A DNA stretch of 33,020 bases from Prevotella sp. (GCA_017417465.1 JAFPZD010000170.1:1-33020), one strand, 5' to 3'. Numbered from the stretch's first letter, positions 1 through 8,526 are shown. Notes: generated by a model from the sequence alone, not told the origin. Numbers and translations: made by a program.

Positions 1-395
1 ATTATATAATATATATTATATATATAGTAATAAAAAATTACTACTTCTTCCCTTTCTTTCTCCCTTTCCTTTGCTTATTTTTCAGTCATTCCTGTCTCAT
101 TCCTGTCTACAAGTAGTTGACTCATTTTTTAAAATAAGCGCTACTTTTGTGACCCTCAAAAACATTCCTGTCTACAAGTTACTTTCCTACTTTCTGATTA
201 GTGAAAATCCGTTAACGGTAAGATTCTCGTCCAATGATCGTTCTGTGGCTCCATTTTTCATCTTCCTTTGCTTCTGAAAACGAAAAGGTTTACGTAAAAA
301 AAAGGGTGGTGAGGGTGCAAAAAGTTTGTGGGAATAGAGAAAAGTTTGTATCTTTGCACACAATTAAGGTAAACACATCAAAAACATAACGTATT
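1..395. other. AT-rich intergenic leader before uxaC
   Basis: No convincing gene is visible. The first 45 bases are almost pure A/T. A 17-base direct repeat beginning CATTCCTGTCT and ending ACAAGT occurs at 98-114 and 163-179, and its first 11 bases also occur at 87-97. A perfect 10-base palindrome, CCGTTAACGG, lies at 209-218. The right end holds the uxaC promoter. The repeats may be regulator sites for uxaC, but nothing in the sequence proves that. Confidence 0.5.
325..356 (+). promoter_or_regulatory. Bacteroidetes-type promoter of uxaC
   Basis: A -33 element TTTG at 325-328 is followed after 20 bases by the -7 element TATCTTTG at 349-356. This matches the Bacteroidetes primary sigma consensus (TTTG, about 19-21 bases, TAnnTTTG). 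It lies about 40 bases before the uxaC start codon. Confidence 0.75.
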
Positions 396-1805
396 ATGAA
401 GACCTTCAACGACAAGAACTTTGTTCTGGAGAGCGAGATTGCCCAGGACCTGTATCACAACCATGCAGCCAAGATGCCCATCATCGATTACCATTGCCAC
501 CTGATTCCCGAGATGGTGGCTAAGGACCATCAGTTCAAGAGCATCACTGAGCTGTGGCTCGGTGGCGACCACTACAAGTGGCGTGCCATGCGTACTAACG
601 GCGTCGACGAGCGCTATTGCACGGGCAAGGACACCACCGACTGGGAGAAGTTTGAGAAGTGGGCTGAGACGGTGCCTTACACGTTCCGCAACCCCCTGTA
701 CCACTGGACTCATCTGGAACTGAAGACTGCTTTCGGCATCGACAAACTGCTGTCGCCGAAGACGGCACGCGAGATTTTCGACGAGTGCAACGAGAAGCTG
801 CGCCAGCCGGAGTTCACGGCTCGTGGCCTGATGCGCCACTACAACGTGGAGTGTGTCTGCACGACCGACGATCCCGTTGACGACCTGCACAACCATATCG
901 AATATGCAAAGACGAAGGGTGAGAACGACCCGCTGATGATTCCCGCCTGGCGTCCCGACAAGGCCATGAACATCGAGAAGCCTGAGTTTGCCGCCTACGT
1001 GGCACAGCTGGCCGAGGTGAGCGGCGTTACCATCAAGAAGTTTGCCGACATGATCGATGCCCTGCAGCGTCGCCACGACTTCTTTCAGGCTCACGGCTGC
1101 AAGCTGAGCGACCACGGCATTGAGGAGTTCTACGACGAGCCGTACAGCGATGCACAGATTGAGGCCATCTTCGAGAAGGCCCTGCTTGGCCAGCAACTCT
1201 CGGAGACGGAGGTGCGGCAGTATAAGAACTGCTTCCTCACGCTGATGGCCGAGATGGATGCCGACGCTGACTGGACACAGCAGTTCCACTATGGTGCTAT
1301 CCGCGACAACAACACGCGGATGTACGAGCTGTTAGGCCCTGACACGGGCTTCGACAGCATTGGCGAGTTCACCACGGCCCGCGCCATGTCGCGCTTCCTG
1401 AACAAGCTGCAGATGAAGGGCAAGCTCACGCGTACCATATTATATACGTTGAACCCCTGTGCCAATGAGGTCATCGCCACCATGCTGGGTAACTTCCAGG
1501 ACGGCACGGAGCCCGGCAAGATTCAGTTTGGTTCAGGCTGGTGGTTCAACGACCAGATGGACGGCATGATTCGCCAGATGAACGCCCTCTCGGTGCTTGG
1601 CCTACTGAGCCGCTTCGTGGGCATGCTGACCGACTCGCGCTCGTTCCTGAGCTATCCGCGCCATGAGTACTTCCGCCGCATCCTCTGCAACCTGCTGGGC
1701 AACGACGTGGAGCGTGGACTGCTGCCCGACGATCGTGAGACGCTGTACCGCATGGTGGAGGATATCTCGTACAACAATGCCCGCCGGTACTTCAAGTTCT
1801 ATTGA
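396..1805 (+). CDS. uxaC: Glucuronate (uronate) isomerase UxaC
   Basis: UxaC is a cytoplasmic amidohydrolase-fold enzyme that isomerises D-glucuronate to D-fructuronate and D-galacturonate to D-tagaturonate, the first step of hexuronate breakdown. The 469-residue product has the usual family length. It shows the N-terminal metal-site motif DYHCHL (about residues 31-36), the TDDPVDDL segment near residue 157, and the RFVGMLTDSRSFLSYPRHEYF-type C-terminal block. The start is the ATG about 40 bases after a good promoter. No other hexuronate gene lies beside it, so it is probably its own transcription unit. The stop codon TGA lies inside the first heptamer of the repeat array that follows. This is a confident family call; preference for one uronate cannot be read from the sequence. 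Confidence 0.96.
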   Translation: MKTFNDKNFVLESEIAQDLYHNHAAKMPIIDYHCHLIPEMVAKDHQFKSITELWLGGDHYKWRAMRTNGVDERYCTGKDTTDWEKFEKWAETVPYTFRNPLYHWTHLELKTAFGIDKLLSPKTAREIFDECNEKLRQPEFTARGLMRHYNVECVCTTDDPVDDLHNHIEYAKTKGENDPLMIPAWRPDKAMNIEKPEFAAYVAQLAEVSGVTIKKFADMIDALQRRHDFFQAHGCKLSDHGIEEFYDEPYSDAQIEAIFEKALLGQQLSETEVRQYKNCFLTLMAEMDADADWTQQFHYGAIRDNNTRMYELLGPDTGFDSIGEFTTARAMSRFLNKLQMKGKLTRTILYTLNPCANEVIATMLGNFQDGTEPGKIQFGSGWWFNDQMDGMIRQMNALSVLGLLSRFVGMLTDSRSFLSYPRHEYFRRILCNLLGNDVERGLLPDDRETLYRMVEDISYNNARRYFKFY

Positions 1806-1918
1806 GAACTTGAAAATTGGGAATTGAGAATTGAGATTTGAGACTTGAGGATTGGGATTTGTTAAATAAGCCTAACAGCTGAGTATAAATCCCGAATCTC
1901 AAATCTCAAATCTTAATT
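1801..1918. repeat. Heptamer array forming an inverted repeat between uxaC and the export lipoprotein gene
   Basis: From 1801 to about 1863 the sequence reads as consecutive 7-mers close to ATTGAGA (ATTGAGA, TTTGAGA, CTTGAGG, ATTGGGA), and the uxaC stop codon lies inside the first one. From about 1887 to 1915 the complementary form appears as ATCTCAA repeats. The two halves can pair over roughly 26 bases with few mismatches and are followed by a T-rich run. The structure could act as a terminator for uxaC, which is an inference. Confidence 0.6.
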
Positions 1919-1924
1919 TTTTAT

Positions 1925-1932
1925 TACCTTTG
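1925..1932 (+). promoter_or_regulatory. -7 element before the export lipoprotein gene
   Basis: TACCTTTG matches TAnnTTTG and is followed by GCACCC, common just after Bacteroidetes -7 boxes. No clear TTG -33 element lies 19-21 bases upstream, because that stretch is the repeat arm. It sits 26 bases before the chosen ATG at 1959 and argues against starting at the TTG at 1941. Confidence 0.5.
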
Positions 1933-1958
1933 CACCCAAATTGCAATTATTCAAAACG

Positions 1959-2756
1959 ATGAAAGCTTATCAGAAACTGTTTTTGCCCGTTGTGGCACTC
2001 CTGCTACTGGCCAGCTGCGGTAGCCAGAAAGACGTTCCTTATTTCCAGAACGCTGACTATGTGGACCTCTCGCGTTCACAGTATCTCTACGATGCTGTGA
2101 TTATGCCGAAGGACCAGCTGACAATCACGGTCAGTACCACTGATGACAAGGCAGCCGCACCGTTCAACATGACGGTGCCCACACCTTATTCGGTGAACAA
2201 CCGTTCCACCTATTCGCAGCCGATGTTGCAGACCTACTTGGTGGACAACGAGGGCAACATCAGTTTCCCCATCATTGGTCAGATTCATGTGGGCGGCCTG
2301 ACAAAGTCGCAGGCTGAGTCGATGATTCAGGAAAAGATCAAGCCCTACATGGCAGCCATGGAGAACCCCATCGTCACCGTCCGCATGCCGGGCTATCAGG
2401 TGTCGGTGATGGGCGAGGTGGCCCGTCCAGGCACGTTCACCGTCAGCCGTGAGAAGATCACCATTCTGGAGGCTTTGGCACAGGCAGGCGACCTGACCAT
2501 CTACGGTCAGCGCAAGAACGTGCAGCTAATTCGCGAGGATGCCACCGGCAAGAAGTCTATCTACCAGATTGACCTCACTGATGCCAACCTCATCAACCAG
2601 CCGTACTACTACCTGCAGCAGAACGACCTGATCTACGTCACGCCTAACAAGGTGAAGGCCCAGAACTCGAGCGTGGGTAGCATGACGACGCTGTGGTTCT
2701 CGGCAACGTCGATCCTTATCTCGCTGACGTCGCTGCTGTACAACATCCTGAAATAA
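1959..2756 (+). CDS. Wza/GfcE-type polysaccharide export lipoprotein
   Basis: This 265-residue protein is probably an outer-membrane or periplasmic lipoprotein of the polysaccharide export (Poly_export plus SLBB) family, which forms the conduit for capsule or exopolysaccharide. A signal peptide ends in the lipobox LLAS-C with Cys at residue 20. The Poly_export domain follows at about residues 35-130, with an SLBB-like beta-grasp block at about 140-225 (PGYQVSVMGEVARPG). A hydrophobic segment near the C-terminus (about 241-263) may be a membrane anchor. The start at ATG 1959 is chosen because it gives a clean signal peptide; an in-frame TTG 18 bases upstream lies too close to the promoter. No Wzc-type kinase or glycosyltransferase neighbours it, so its export partner must be elsewhere. 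Confidence 0.88.
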   Translation: MKAYQKLFLPVVALLLLASCGSQKDVPYFQNADYVDLSRSQYLYDAVIMPKDQLTITVSTTDDKAAAPFNMTVPTPYSVNNRSTYSQPMLQTYLVDNEGNISFPIIGQIHVGGLTKSQAESMIQEKIKPYMAAMENPIVTVRMPGYQVSVMGEVARPGTFTVSREKITILEALAQAGDLTIYGQRKNVQLIREDATGKKSIYQIDLTDANLINQPYYYLQQNDLIYVTPNKVKAQNSSVGSMTTLWFSATSILISLTSLLYNILK

Positions 2757-2763
2757 TGATAAG

Positions 2764-2879
2764 GTCTGAGGTTTGAGGTTTGAGATTTACGAATAGATTG
2801 GCAACAAGACATTCATCTCAAACCTCAAATCTCAACTCTTTTTTATAAATCTCAAACTTCAATTCTCAAATCTCAAAAC
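2764..2879. repeat. Heptamer inverted repeat, probable terminator, before glmS
   Basis: GAGGTTTGAGGTTTGAGAT-like 7-mers at about 2767-2786 are matched by the complementary ATCTCAAACCTCAAATCTC at about 2815-2833, pairing over about 19 bases with one mismatch. CTCTTTTTTAT follows directly, giving a terminator-like hairpin and T-run. More CTCAAAY heptamers continue to 2877, just before glmS. The terminator role is inferred from shape. Confidence 0.55.
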
Positions 2880-2893
2880 CAACACGAACAACT

Positions 2894-4738
2894 ATGTGCG
2901 GAATCGTAGGATATCTGGGACATCGTGAAGCGTTTCCCATTCTGATTAAAGGCCTGCATAGGCTTGAATACCGTGGCTATGACTCGGCCGGCGTGGCGCT
3001 GATCAACGATAGTGGCAGTCTGAATGTGTATAAGACGAAAGGCAAGGTCGACAGCCTTGTCGCCTTCTGCGAGGACAAGGATGTCACTGGTGGCGTGGGC
3101 ATTGCCCATACCCGCTGGGCCACTCATGGCGAGCCTTCGTCGCGCAATGCCCATCCCCACTATTCGGAGTCGAAGAATCTGGCTATCATCCATAACGGCA
3201 TCATTGAGAACTATGCCGACATCAAGAAGAACTTGCAGCAGAAAGGCGTGACGTTTGTCAGCGATACTGACACCGAAGTGCTGGTGCAGTTTATCGAGTA
3301 TGTGATGAAGCGTAAGCAGGTCGACCTGCTCACTGCCGTGCAGGTGGCCCTCCACCAGGTGTACGGTGCCTATGCCATTGCCATTGTCGACAAGCGCGAC
3401 CCCAAGCAGATTATTGCTGCCCGCAAGCAGAGCCCGCTGGTGGTAGGCATTGGCGACAATGAGTTCTTCCTTGGCTCAGATGCCAGTCCCATTATTGAGT
3501 ATACCGACAAGGTTGTCTATTTGGAGGATGGCAACATCGCCGTGCTGCGCTTGGGCGAAGAGCTGAAGGTGGTGAGCATCCTGAACGAGGCTCAGGCGCT
3601 GGAGGTGAAGACCGTCGACATTAACCTCGGCCAGATAGAGAAGGGTGGCTACCCGCACTTCATGCTGAAGGAGATCTTCGAACAGCCCAGCTGCCTGACG
3701 AACTGCATGCGTGGGCGCATCAACGTCGAGGGTGACCACGTGACGCTTTCGGCACTGATAGACTATCGTCGCCAGCTGTTGGCTGCCAAGCGGGTGGTCA
3801 TTGTGGCCTGTGGCACGTCGTGGCACGCCGGCCTGATTGGCAAGCAGCTGATCGAGACATTCTGCCGCGTGCCTGTCGAGGTAGAGTATGCCTCGGAGTT
3901 CCGCTATCGTAATCCCGTGGTCGGCGAGGACGATGTGGTGATTGCCATCTCGCAGAGCGGTGAGACTGCCGACACCCTGGCAGCGGTTCAGCTGGCCAAG
4001 GAGCGTGGCGCATTTATCTATGGCATCTGCAATGCCGTTGGCAGCAGTATTCCCCGCGCTACGGCCACAGGCACTTATATCCATGTGGGACCTGAGATTG
4101 GCGTGGCTTCCACGAAAGCCTTCACGGGTCAGGTGACCGTGCTCACCATGTTTGCATTGGCCCTGGCAGAGGCGAAGGGAACCATGAGCCGCATGGACTA
4201 TCTGCAGGTGGTGAGAGCGCTGAGCGAGATACCAGGTAAGATTGAGGAGGTGCTGCAAACCAACGAGAAGGTGGCCAACCTGGCACGCACGTTCACTTAC
4301 GCCCACAACTTCCTCTATCTGGGGCGTGGCTTCTCGTATCCTGTCGCCTTGGAGGGGGCCTTGAAGCTGAAGGAGATCTCGTATATCCATGCCGAGGGCT
4401 ATCCTGCTGCCGAAATGAAGCACGGTCCTATTGCCCTTATCGATAGCGACATGCCCGTGGTAGTCATTGCCACCCGCGATGCGATGTACGAGAAGGTGCT
4501 GTCGAATATTCAGGAGATTAAGGCGCGCAAGGGGCGCGTCATCGCCCTCGTTACCCGTGGCGACACCACGATTGCGAAAGTGGCCGACGAGGTGATTGAG
4601 CTGCCCGAGGTGATGGAGTGCCTTGAGCCGCTCATAGCAACAATACCCTTGCAGTTGCTGGCCTACCATGTGGCCGTCTGCAAGGGTAAGGACGTTGATC
4701 AGCCCCGTAATCTGGCAAAGAGCGTCACTGTGGAGTGA
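2894..4738 (+). CDS. glmS: Glutamine-fructose-6-phosphate aminotransferase (isomerizing)
   Basis: GlmS makes glucosamine-6-phosphate from fructose-6-phosphate and glutamine, the entry step to peptidoglycan and lipopolysaccharide amino sugars. The 614 residues match the family length. The protein begins MCGIVGY, with the catalytic Cys at residue 2 exposed after Met removal, and has the glutaminase motifs RLEYRGYDSAG and HTRWATHG. Two SIS sugar-phosphate domains follow, at about 285-430 (ACGTSWHAG, ISQSGETADT) and 460-595. It ends LAKSVTVE, close to the canonical conserved tail. The gene overlaps the convergent rpe gene by 14 bases. I saw no glmS ribozyme in the leader, as expected outside Firmicutes. 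Confidence 0.97.
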   Translation: MCGIVGYLGHREAFPILIKGLHRLEYRGYDSAGVALINDSGSLNVYKTKGKVDSLVAFCEDKDVTGGVGIAHTRWATHGEPSSRNAHPHYSESKNLAIIHNGIIENYADIKKNLQQKGVTFVSDTDTEVLVQFIEYVMKRKQVDLLTAVQVALHQVYGAYAIAIVDKRDPKQIIAARKQSPLVVGIGDNEFFLGSDASPIIEYTDKVVYLEDGNIAVLRLGEELKVVSILNEAQALEVKTVDINLGQIEKGGYPHFMLKEIFEQPSCLTNCMRGRINVEGDHVTLSALIDYRRQLLAAKRVVIVACGTSWHAGLIGKQLIETFCRVPVEVEYASEFRYRNPVVGEDDVVIAISQSGETADTLAAVQLAKERGAFIYGICNAVGSSIPRATATGTYIHVGPEIGVASTKAFTGQVTVLTMFALALAEAKGTMSRMDYLQVVRALSEIPGKIEEVLQTNEKVANLARTFTYAHNFLYLGRGFSYPVALEGALKLKEISYIHAEGYPAAEMKHGPIALIDSDMPVVVIATRDAMYEKVLSNIQEIKARKGRVIALVTRGDTTIAKVADEVIELPEVMECLEPLIATIPLQLLAYHVAVCKGKDVDQPRNLAKSVTVE

Positions 4739-5381
4739 TGGTGCGCAGTTCGTGGATGATGCGCTCAGGGTCGGGTGCCCTGAAGATGTAGCTGCCGCTG
4801 ACGAGCACGTCGACACCAGCATTGACGAGGCGTGGAGCCGTCTCGTGCTGCACGCCACCGTCGACCTCGATGAGGGCGTGGCTGCCGCTGTCGTCAATGA
4901 GTTTTCGTAGGCGTCGCACCTTGGCGATGGTGTTCTCGATGAACTGTTGTCCGCCGAATCCTGGGTTGACACTCATCAGGAGCACCATGTCGACGTCGCC
5001 AATGATGTCCTCGAGCGTACTGACTGACGTCGAGGGATTGAGGGTGACGCCGGCTTTCATGCCAGCGGCGTGGATCTCCTGAATGGTGCGATGCAGGTGG
5101 AGGGTAGCCTCCTGATGCACGTTCATCATCATGGCACCTAAGCGTGCCGTCTGCTGGATGTAGCGCTCGGGGCGCTCGATCATGAAATGAACGTCGAGCG
5201 GTTTCTTGCAGACTTTTGCCACGGGTTCGAGAACTGAGAATCCGAACGAGATGTTAGGCACGAACGAGCCGTCCATCACGTCGAGATGAAGCCAGTCGGC
5301 TTCCGACCGATTGATCATCTCAACTTCATCGGCCAGATGGAGGAAGTCGGCAGCAAGGAGGGAGGGTGATACCAGAGGCAT
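4725..5381 (-). CDS. rpe: Ribulose-phosphate 3-epimerase
   Basis: Rpe interconverts ribulose-5-phosphate and xylulose-5-phosphate in the pentose phosphate pathway. The 218-residue TIM barrel carries the N-terminal SPSLLAADF motif, the metal and catalytic block HLDVMDGSFVPN (His32, Asp34, Asp37), DVHFMIERP, SVNPGFGGQQF and the second catalytic block IEVDGGV. It is the last gene of a minus-strand unit. Its ATG directly touches an octamer array (5382 onward), so the array forms the untranslated leader or intergenic RNA. The 3' end overlaps the end of glmS by 14 bases in convergent orientation. The family call is secure. Confidence 0.96.
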   Translation of the reverse strand: MPLVSPSLLAADFLHLADEVEMINRSEADWLHLDVMDGSFVPNISFGFSVLEPVAKVCKKPLDVHFMIERPERYIQQTARLGAMMMNVHQEATLHLHRTIQEIHAAGMKAGVTLNPSTSVSTLEDIIGDVDMVLLMSVNPGFGGQQFIENTIAKVRRLRKLIDDSGSHALIEVDGGVQHETAPRLVNAGVDVLVSGSYIFRAPDPERIIHELRTITPQ

Positions 5382-5480
5382 GACGATTTGACGATTTGAC
5401 GATTTACAAATTGGCGATTTACAAATTGACGATTTGACGATTTACAAATTGACGATTTGACGATTTACAAATTGACGAAT
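5382..5480. repeat. Composite octamer/heptamer array abutting the rpe start codon
   Basis: The array is built of GACGATTT (8) and ACAAATT (7) blocks, largely as 8+8+7, giving a 23-base higher-order unit seen about three times. It starts at the base next to the rpe ATG. On the minus strand the last units read AAATCGTC-AAATCGTC-ATG. It fills most of the gap between the small ORF and rpe and was seen only as DNA structure, with no known family. Confidence 0.7.
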
Positions 5481-5504
5481 TGTCGGTCAGCGGTTGCTGG
5501 CTGT

Positions 5505-5657
5505 TCAGTTGAGGCTGAAAGCCTGGTTGTTGACGACGCGATAGGAGTAGGCGAACTGACGAATGAACTTGAGTGTCTTTTCGCTGGGCGTCATTTCTTC
5601 GTGAGTAAATATTTGCATAGGCACTTGTTGTGTTTGGGTTTTTCCTTTCATTATCAT
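5505..5657 (-). CDS. Small conserved-looking protein, about 50 residues
   Basis: A 50-codon frame starts at ATG 5657, with an in-frame alternative at 5651. The upstream bases GAAAAG could serve as a weak ribosome binding site. The product is soluble and charged, containing the segment MTPSEKTLKFIRQFAYSYR and ending in SLN. This resembles short unnamed Bacteroidales proteins with a PSE-(x)n-IRQFAYSYR core that I recognise only by pattern, with no function known to me. It lies between fmt (39-45 bases upstream) and rpe on the same strand, so it is probably co-transcribed. Codon use looks normal and no ORF on the plus strand offers a better explanation. Confidence 0.7.
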   Translation of the reverse strand: MIMKGKTQTQQVPMQIFTHEEMTPSEKTLKFIRQFAYSYRVVNNQAFSLN

Positions 5658-5696
5658 GACTTTTCTAACATCAAAACGGAAGTGCCTGCTGTTTTA

Positions 5697-6686
5697 TTAT
5701 GCTGAAATCAGAAAATATTTTCCGATGTCCTTCTGACCATTGAGAAAGGCAGTGGCGTCCATGCGTTTCTTGCCTGATAGCTGCAGCTCGCCGATGCGTA
5801 GCAGGTAATCGGCACAGGCAGCGTAGAGGCAGCGCTTGTCGGCAACGAGGGCTCCCGGCGTGGTGGTCGGCAGGTTGGTCTTTTCGGTTTGGAACACTTT
5901 CAGAACGGTGTCGTGCCCCTGCCCATCGCTGAGGGTCGTCCATGCACCAGGGTAGGGGGACAGTCCGCGGATGAAGTCGTAGACCTGCTTGGCGGGTTTG
6001 TTCCAGTCAATCTGGCATGTCTCCTTAAAGATCTTGGGGGCGGGCTTGAGTGTCCCCACGGTGGCAGAGGCTTTCTGGAAATCGTCTTGCGCGATGGTGT
6101 CGGGATGGCCGTCGGCAGCAATGATGAGCTGCAGCGTGCGCAGGCAGATGTCAGCTCCGAGGTGCATCAGTCCGTCGTAGACATACTCCACGTCGGCTTC
6201 GTCAGGGATGCCGAAAGGCATCTGCATGATGATACGCCCTGTGTCGATGTCGTGGTCGAGGAAGAAGGTTGTAACGCCCGTCCGCGTCTCGCCGTTGATG
6301 ACGGCCCAGTTGATGGGGGCTGCACCGCGGTACTGTGGCAGCAGGGCGGCATGGACGTTGAAGGTGCCGTAGCGGGGCATGGCCCACACCACTTCGGGCA
6401 GCATACGGAAGGCAACGACGACTTGCAGGTTGGCTTCGTAGGCGCGCAGGGCTTCCACGAAGTCGGGGTCTTTCATCTTCTCTGGCTGTAGCACTGGCAG
6501 TCCCTGTGCGAGCGCATATTGCTTGACGGGCGATGGCTGTAGCACAGAGCCGTGACGGCCAACGGGCTTGTCGGGCTGTGTGACGACAGCCACCACGTTG
6601 TACTGGTTTTCCACTAATGCTTTGAGGGTCTCCACCGCAAACTCCGGCGTGCCCATGAACACGATACGTAAATCCTCTTTTGTCAC
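5697..6686 (-). CDS. fmt: Methionyl-tRNA formyltransferase
   Basis: Fmt transfers a formyl group from 10-formyltetrahydrofolate to Met-tRNA(fMet) for translation initiation. The 329 residues comprise an N-terminal Rossmann-type formyltransferase domain (1-200) with MGTPEFA, the hydrophobic folate loop, NVHAALLPQYRGAAPI (catalytic Asn110 and His112) and DIDTG (Asp148). A C-terminal beta-barrel domain (210-329) contains the typical IRGLSPYPGAWT motif. The usual HASLLP reads HAALLP here, a mild variant. It sits 40 bases after the ClC gene in the same unit; fmt, ClC and rpe being neighbours is common in Bacteroidales. The start is ATG at 6686, with no competing start. Confidence 0.95.
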   Translation of the reverse strand: MTKEDLRIVFMGTPEFAVETLKALVENQYNVVAVVTQPDKPVGRHGSVLQPSPVKQYALAQGLPVLQPEKMKDPDFVEALRAYEANLQVVVAFRMLPEVVWAMPRYGTFNVHAALLPQYRGAAPINWAVINGETRTGVTTFFLDHDIDTGRIIMQMPFGIPDEADVEYVYDGLMHLGADICLRTLQLIIAADGHPDTIAQDDFQKASATVGTLKPAPKIFKETCQIDWNKPAKQVYDFIRGLSPYPGAWTTLSDGQGHDTVLKVFQTEKTNLPTTTPGALVADKRCLYAACADYLLRIGELQLSGKKRMDATAFLNGQKDIGKYFLISA

Positions 6687-6726
6687 CTTATTCGTATTAA
6701 TGTTGCTAATGGTTTGTTATTCTTCG

Positions 6727-8526
6727 TCAGTCTCTTGAGTTATCTGCCACGATTTTGCGGTACTGCACGTAGAGATGCTGACGCGAGACGTAGCCTTTCA
6801 AGTGGCGATCGTTGTTGAGCACAGGCAGGTGGTCGGCACCCGTTTGCTCGAACGTGCGCATGACCTCGCTCATCGGTTGTCCGTCGGTAAGTACTGCCGG
6901 TGGCTGCTTCATCAGCTGGCTGGCGGTGAAGTGATGGTAGAGCTCGATACGGAATATGATGTGGCGAATGCTTGCAATCTCTATCTGGCCTAACAGCGCA
7001 CCTGCTGCATCGAGCACGGGAATGACGGCGCCGCGTGTCCGGCTGATGGTTCTTACAACGTCGGCTAGCTCCTTGTCAGGGCTGACGGCTGTGAAGTCGC
7101 GATCGACTACCGAGTCGAGCTGCATCAGCGTGAGCACCGACTGGTCGGTGTTGTGGGTCAGCAGTTTCCCCTGACGTGCCAACCGCGAGCTGTAGATGCT
7201 GTGCTTCTCGAAAATGTTGATGGTCAGGTAGGAGGCTGTCGACACAATCATCAGTGGCAGGAACAGCTCGTAGCCGCCCGTCAGTTCGGCAATGAGGAAA
7301 ATGCCGGTCAGTGGGGCATGCATGACGCCTGACATGACGCCCGCCATGCCCATCAGTGCGAAGTTCTTCTCAGGGACGTAGACGCCCACCTCGTAGATGT
7401 TCCACAGGCGTGAGAAGAGGAAGCCTGCAAAGCAACCCACAAAGAGGCTCGGCGCAAACGTACCACCACAGCCTCCAGCGCCGTTGGTGGCCGATGTTGC
7501 GAACACCTTGGTTAGCAGCACCAATGCGATGTATGGCACGAGCATGACCGACTGGCCTGCAAAGAGCGAGTTGTTCAGGATGCGGTTCCAGTCGGCCTCC
7601 GTGTCGCCGTTGAGCAGCAGGTTGATGGAACCGTATCCCTCGCCATAGAGTGCCGGGAAGAGGAAGATGAGCAGGCTGAGCAGTGTGCCGCCCACAATCC
7701 AGCGCAGGTAGGCATGCTGTCGGAGGCGTGTGAAGAAGTCCTCACAGGCACTCATCGTCCGCACAAAGTAGAGGCTCACCAGTCCGCAGAAGACACCCAG
7801 CAGCACGCAGGCAGGCACGCGTTCCAGTCGCCAGCTGTTGTCGATGTGGAACGAGAAGAGCACGGCGTCGCCGCTAAAGATATAGGTGAAGCAGGTAGCC
7901 GTGACGCAAGAGATGAGGATGGGCAGCAGCGAAGCCATCGTCAGGTCGATGAGCAGCACCTCGATGGTGAACACCAGGCCTGCAATGGGAGCCTTGAAGA
8001 TGCCAGCAATGGCACCTGCCGCACCGCATCCCACAAGCAGCATCATGGTGCGGCTGTCGACGCGGAACAGCTTGCCGAGGTTACTGCCAATGGCCGACCC
8101 AGTCAGCACGATGGGCGCCTCGGCACCTACTGAACCACCGAAGCCGATGGTAATGGCCGACGCCACCACCGACGACCACGTGTTGTGGCCTTTCAGCCGT
8201 GACTGGTTGGTGCTGATGGCATAGAGAATGCGCGTGATGCCGTGCGAGATGTTGTCCTTCACGACATAGCGTACGAAGAGCATGGTCAGGAGAATACCCA
8301 CGACGGGGTAGACCAGGTAAGGCCAGTTGGAAGTCTCGGCATTCAGCGAGCTGGTAAGCAGATGGCCAATGACATTGATGAGACCATGGAGCACATAGGC
8401 TGCGACGGCGGCGAAGAAGCCCACCACCAGCGACAGCAGCAGCGTGAGCATGCGCTCGCTCAGATGGGTCACGCGCCAGCTGTACAGTCTGTCGAAGAAG
8501 TGTTCCATCGGCATCGGCAGGCTCAC
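6727..8526 (-). CDS. ClC-type chloride channel/transporter with tandem CBS domains
   Basis: This 599-residue inner-membrane protein has an N-terminal ClC transport domain of about ten hydrophobic helices (about 25-435) followed by two CBS domains (about 455-515 and 530-590), which in this family bind adenine nucleotides and gate the channel. The conserved GFGGSVGAEAP block holds the gating glutamate (Glu136), and GGCGGTFAPSLFVG matches the second anion-binding region. The start is a GTG at 8526 that overlaps the upstream stop as GTGA; ATG codons at 8514 and 8508 are alternatives. The ion, and whether it is a channel or an exchanger, cannot be decided from sequence. Confidence 0.92.
   Translation of the reverse strand: MSLPMPMEHFFDRLYSWRVTHLSERMLTLLLSLVVGFFAAVAAYVLHGLINVIGHLLTSSLNAETSNWPYLVYPVVGILLTMLFVRYVVKDNISHGITRILYAISTNQSRLKGHNTWSSVVASAITIGFGGSVGAEAPIVLTGSAIGSNLGKLFRVDSRTMMLLVGCGAAGAIAGIFKAPIAGLVFTIEVLLIDLTMASLLPILISCVTATCFTYIFSGDAVLFSFHIDNSWRLERVPACVLLGVFCGLVSLYFVRTMSACEDFFTRLRQHAYLRWIVGGTLLSLLIFLFPALYGEGYGSINLLLNGDTEADWNRILNNSLFAGQSVMLVPYIALVLLTKVFATSATNGAGGCGGTFAPSLFVGCFAGFLFSRLWNIYEVGVYVPEKNFALMGMAGVMSGVMHAPLTGIFLIAELTGGYELFLPLMIVSTASYLTINIFEKHSIYSSRLARQGKLLTHNTDQSVLTLMQLDSVVDRDFTAVSPDKELADVVRTISRTRGAVIPVLDAAGALLGQIEIASIRHIIFRIELYHHFTASQLMKQPPAVLTDGQPMSEVMRTFEQTGADHLPVLNNDRHLKGYVSRQHLYVQYRKIVADNSRD

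Noticed and set aside
209-218. LacI-type operator before uxaC
   Set aside because: The palindrome is only ten bases and does not have the usual central CG, so no regulator can be named.
71-277. Open frame of 68 codons in the AT-rich leader
   Set aside because: It crosses the direct repeats, has no protein-like composition or ribosome site, and is best explained as chance in A/T-rich DNA.
378-1289. Long minus-strand frame of 303 codons opposite uxaC
   Set aside because: It is the antisense shadow of a certain gene; its product has no domain and reflects the codon bias of uxaC.
2757-2893. glmS ribozyme/riboswitch
   Set aside because: The leader is heptamer repeat and T-run with no ribozyme core; the class is known from Firmicutes.
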